Shown here piece after piece: positions 32,601-33,828 of a stretch of 33,828 nucleotides of DNA; within the stretch, counting starts at the first letter, position 1, and every line of letters starts with the position of its first letter. This stretch comes from Acidimicrobiaceae bacterium (GTDB lineage: Bacteria; Actinomycetota; Acidimicrobiia; Acidimicrobiales; RAAP-2): NCBI GenBank assembly GCA_013044405.1, contig JABEUR010000078.1:1-33828 (forward strand), in the 5' to 3' direction. The translations under genes were made by a program, and so were the position numbers. The notes under the pieces are model-generated. The model ran no database searches. It saw only the letters and a program-made list of their open reading frames with translations, and had not been told where the DNA came from.

Positions 32601-33003
32601 GACCGATCATCGAGGTGATGGGCACGTATTTGGCGCAGAGGACTTCATGGTCGTGGCGCCCTACAACGATCAAGTACGTTTGATCGAGCGCCAATTCTCG
32701 GGGATCAATGGTCTCGAGGACGTGCAAGTAGGCACGGTTGACAAGTTTCAAGGGCGTGAGGCGCCCGTCGTCTTTTTCACGATGACTACCTCATCGGGTG
32801 CTGATATGCCGCGTGGTCCGGAATTTCTCTTTTCTCGCAATCGGCTCAACGTAGCGATCAGTCGTGCTCGTTGTCTGGCCTTTCTCGTTTGTACTGATGC
32901 CTTACTGAACTCACGGGCCCGCACCATCGATGAGATGCGATTGATTGGCACGCTCAGCGCCTTCGTCGAGTACTCCTTAGATCGCACTCACGAGTCGCTA
33001 TAA
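29626..33003 (+). CDS. TM0106-type RecB-like nuclease / exonuclease / SF1 helicase fusion (1125 aa)
   Basis: Three enzymatic parts are visible. Residues about 1-230: a PD-(D/E)XK nuclease with GIRGIADF, IDAKLTR and GHVLQLCFYAD, followed by CEHCDYCEFNQTC; with Cys17 these cysteines resemble the iron-sulfur cluster of AddB/Cas4-like nucleases. About 320-500: an RNase H-like exonuclease with VFFDFEGHPF, VYHYNHTE and YNEDDVAATL. About 735-1125: an SF1B helicase of the Upf1/Dna2 type with Walker A GPPGTGKT, DEAGQ, LLGDPLQLSQV, ETRRMHPDV, VDKFQGREA and NVAISRAR. It matches the architecture annotated as TM0106-family RecB-like nuclease. Role is unknown, presumably DNA or RNA-DNA processing. It stands alone between argH and the rRNA operon. 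Confidence 0.87.
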   Translation: MPERLITPSKITAWLECAHFLTLRSQVDAGQLEVGVQQINSLAELLIQKGAAHERSCLEEFENDGQYVYQVPGRNPDESFEQWVQRVGNPMDQNFDVIYQMPFVHSGIRGIADFLVKVESPVAGFCRYEPIDAKLTRSEGKPGHVLQLCFYADALEELTGLPPRLMHLWLGSSQQESLIVDQFRPYWRRLRRQLASLLDLDEVGVDTWPEPCEHCDYCEFNQTCQERMRSEDSLVYVANIRGDDRSNLEAGGIRTVVELSKRLEPVPKVHEENLVRLRRQAALQVESRARPDETPPFKLIEPGDDPVYGHGFDLLPAPDFGDVFFDFEGHPFWTPQDGLFFLSGLYYRDASGEWTYDARWAHDLDQQGIMIKELVEFFARRRQAYAGMHVYHYNHTERSSLERLTRGTDAEGLFGQLSDSGLFVDLYVVAKNAVQVGTESYGLKYLERLSGFVRRGGIEQGAGAVVEYEEYMSTHNEQLLDEIARYNEDDVAATLALRAWLVDQRPSDLPWREAQVEQALASFETDELIEGLKQFGRDSPEHLLGDLLNYWRRERAANVTPKFARAASDFAELYGDRDFIANLSLEGFEQSESRGQVVTNAVLTWPAQTLDPSFSDRRNMLFTGVGVERGYCYVPEIKVSARRLKMRWRERDELAGVVPSTMTYDDYVSPGEKPGVLVHLAEQLIRPNRDDPVSPVAMALLARQRPRFAVGRGPMNEVFSDDLDDTLSWVGDLQDSFVAIQGPPGTGKTYSGSHIIYQLIKLGRRVGITAMSHNAIDNLFRATHELFEQRGELAALRALRFGVSKPTEGALSGVKYLKSGGEQVENDRFNLIAGTTWLWARPGIRAYPVDVLIVDEAGQLALADAVASTNGARNMVLLGDPLQLSQVAQAEHPDGSGASVLEHVLGQYATIPSDQGVFISETRRMHPDVCRFISNQIYEGRLTSHASCARQGTDFGTGLRWLRVEHEERSTESVEECDVVGDQILKMLGSSWTDHRGDGHVFGAEDFMVVAPYNDQVRLIERQFSGINGLEDVQVGTVDKFQGREAPVVFFTMTTSSGADMPRGPEFLFSRNRLNVAISRARCLAFLVCTDALLNSRARTIDEMRLIGTLSAFVEYSLDRTHESL

Positions 33004-33139
33004 GCCTTGGACCGCGGTTCGACCTCGAGTGTTCAGGTGGGTTGAGAAAGTTTTCGCAAAGCTGGTCCAAATGTCGCCATGGGACCGGGTCGACTGCTAC
33101 CATGGTTATCCCACCGCAGAGACCGCGGCCGGGTGTGAT

Positions 33140-33169
33140 TTGCACCCAGGCAGACGGCGCTGATAAGGT
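33140..33169 (+). promoter_or_regulatory. Putative rRNA operon promoter
   Basis: TTGCAC (33140-33145) and TAAGGT (33164-33169) are spaced by 18 bp, and TGA directly before the -10 makes it an extended type. Transcription would begin near 33176, giving a leader of about 290 nt before the 16S sequence. Additional promoters upstream are possible but none is clear. Confidence 0.45.
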
Positions 33170-33268
33170 GGGCATCCCTGTAGCCGGGGAAATCCGGCCA
33201 CAGATTCGACGGAGAAATCCCGAGATGGTGTACTTCACACCTCCGACCTTGGTCGTGTGTGTTGTCGC

Positions 33269-33278
33269 TCCTTGAAAA
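33269..33278 (+). repeat. Leader repeat copy 1, boxA-like (TCCTTGAAAA)
   Basis: The context CGCTCCTTGAAAACGG resembles the boxA antitermination element (TGCTCTTTAA-like) used by NusB/NusE in rRNA leaders. An exact 10-bp copy occurs 183 bases downstream. Confidence 0.4.
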
Positions 33279-33451
33279 CGGAAGAACGAGAGCCAAAAGC
33301 CAGTACGGGCGACGATGGACTGATCTAACAGGACGCGTCGTTCGTCAAAAGAAGTATTGCAGTAGGCAACGAGGCCACCCCGTGGTACTCGTTGTTGTCA
33401 GGTGGGTATTAGAGTCACCCATCTGGCTCTCTGATTCGTAGGGGACTTCGG

Positions 33452-33461
33452 TCCTTGAAAA
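33452..33461 (+). repeat. Leader repeat copy 2 at the 16S 5' boundary (TCCTTGAAAA)
   Basis: This exact copy of the leader repeat ends a few bases before the predicted 16S 5' end. It may be part of a processing or folding element of the precursor rRNA. Confidence 0.35.
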
Positions 33462-33464
33462 ATC

Positions 33465-33828
<364 letters not shown>

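Larger units (their letters stand above)
33004..33464 (+). other. Intergenic region and rRNA operon leader (461 bp)
   Basis: No credible gene is present; the short open frames have no family features. It contains a plausible rrn promoter around 33140-33169, a small GCCGG/CCGGC hairpin at 33183-33198 just after the expected transcription start, and a 10-bp sequence repeated at 33269 and 33452. The base composition becomes more A/T-rich towards the 16S gene, usual for rRNA leaders. Confidence 0.65.

Noticed and set aside
33042-33275. 77-codon frame in the rRNA leader
   Set aside because: It has no homology features or ribosome site, and overlaps the likely rrn promoter and leader.

Overview
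This window reads as chromosomal housekeeping DNA from a high-GC actinobacterium (Actinomycetota). The support is an actinobacterial integration host factor (mIHF), a PriA without helicase motifs, and two gene blocks ordered almost as in Mycobacterium tuberculosis: carB-pyrF-mihF-gmk-rpoZ-coaBC-metK-priA-def-fmt-rpe-ribD-ribBA-ribH, and infC-rpmI-rplT-rRNA methylase-pheS-pheT-arg genes. The 5' end of a 16S rRNA gene closes the window; its sequence makes me lean to class Acidimicrobiia, but I could not run a search. I see no mobile element, phage, CRISPR array, tRNA or replication origin.

Layout. 1-2409: end of a pyrimidine operon (carB tail, pyrD, pyrF). 2443-6093: mihF, gmk, rpoZ, coaBC, metK. 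6096-9253: helicase-less PriA, peptide deformylase, Met-tRNA formyltransferase. 9284-12911: rpe, riboflavin genes ribD, ribBA, ribH and a small cold-shock-like protein; riboflavin synthase (ribE) is not here. 12943-15823: a secreted helical protein of unknown function divergent from an OmpR-type response regulator and its histidine kinase. 15799-16119 (-): a DUF1844-like protein. 16426-17622: infC, rpmI, rplT. 17641-22000: SpoU-type methyltransferase, pheS, pheT. 22038-23602: an acyl-ACP thioesterase and a convergent EamA exporter. 23673-29478: arginine operon argC-argB-argF-argR-argG-argH, without argJ and argD. 29626-33003: a 1125-residue nuclease/exonuclease/helicase fusion. 33004-33828: rRNA leader and partial 16S rRNA.

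Regulation is unusually legible. Several genes carry a TAnnnT -10 hexamer 6-7 nt before the start codon, the signature of leaderless mRNAs. infC has its Shine-Dalgarno placed for an ATC start. The argC/EamA intergenic region has two TGCATAA half-sites 20 bp apart lying over the promoter, with argR in the same operon. The 155-bp region between the secreted protein and the response regulator holds five 7-bp units at an exact 11-bp period; on the minus strand they read close to TCACAGC, the box I recall for M. tuberculosis PhoP. This PhoP/PhoR-like module with its divergent internally duplicated secreted protein is the least ordinary system in the window.
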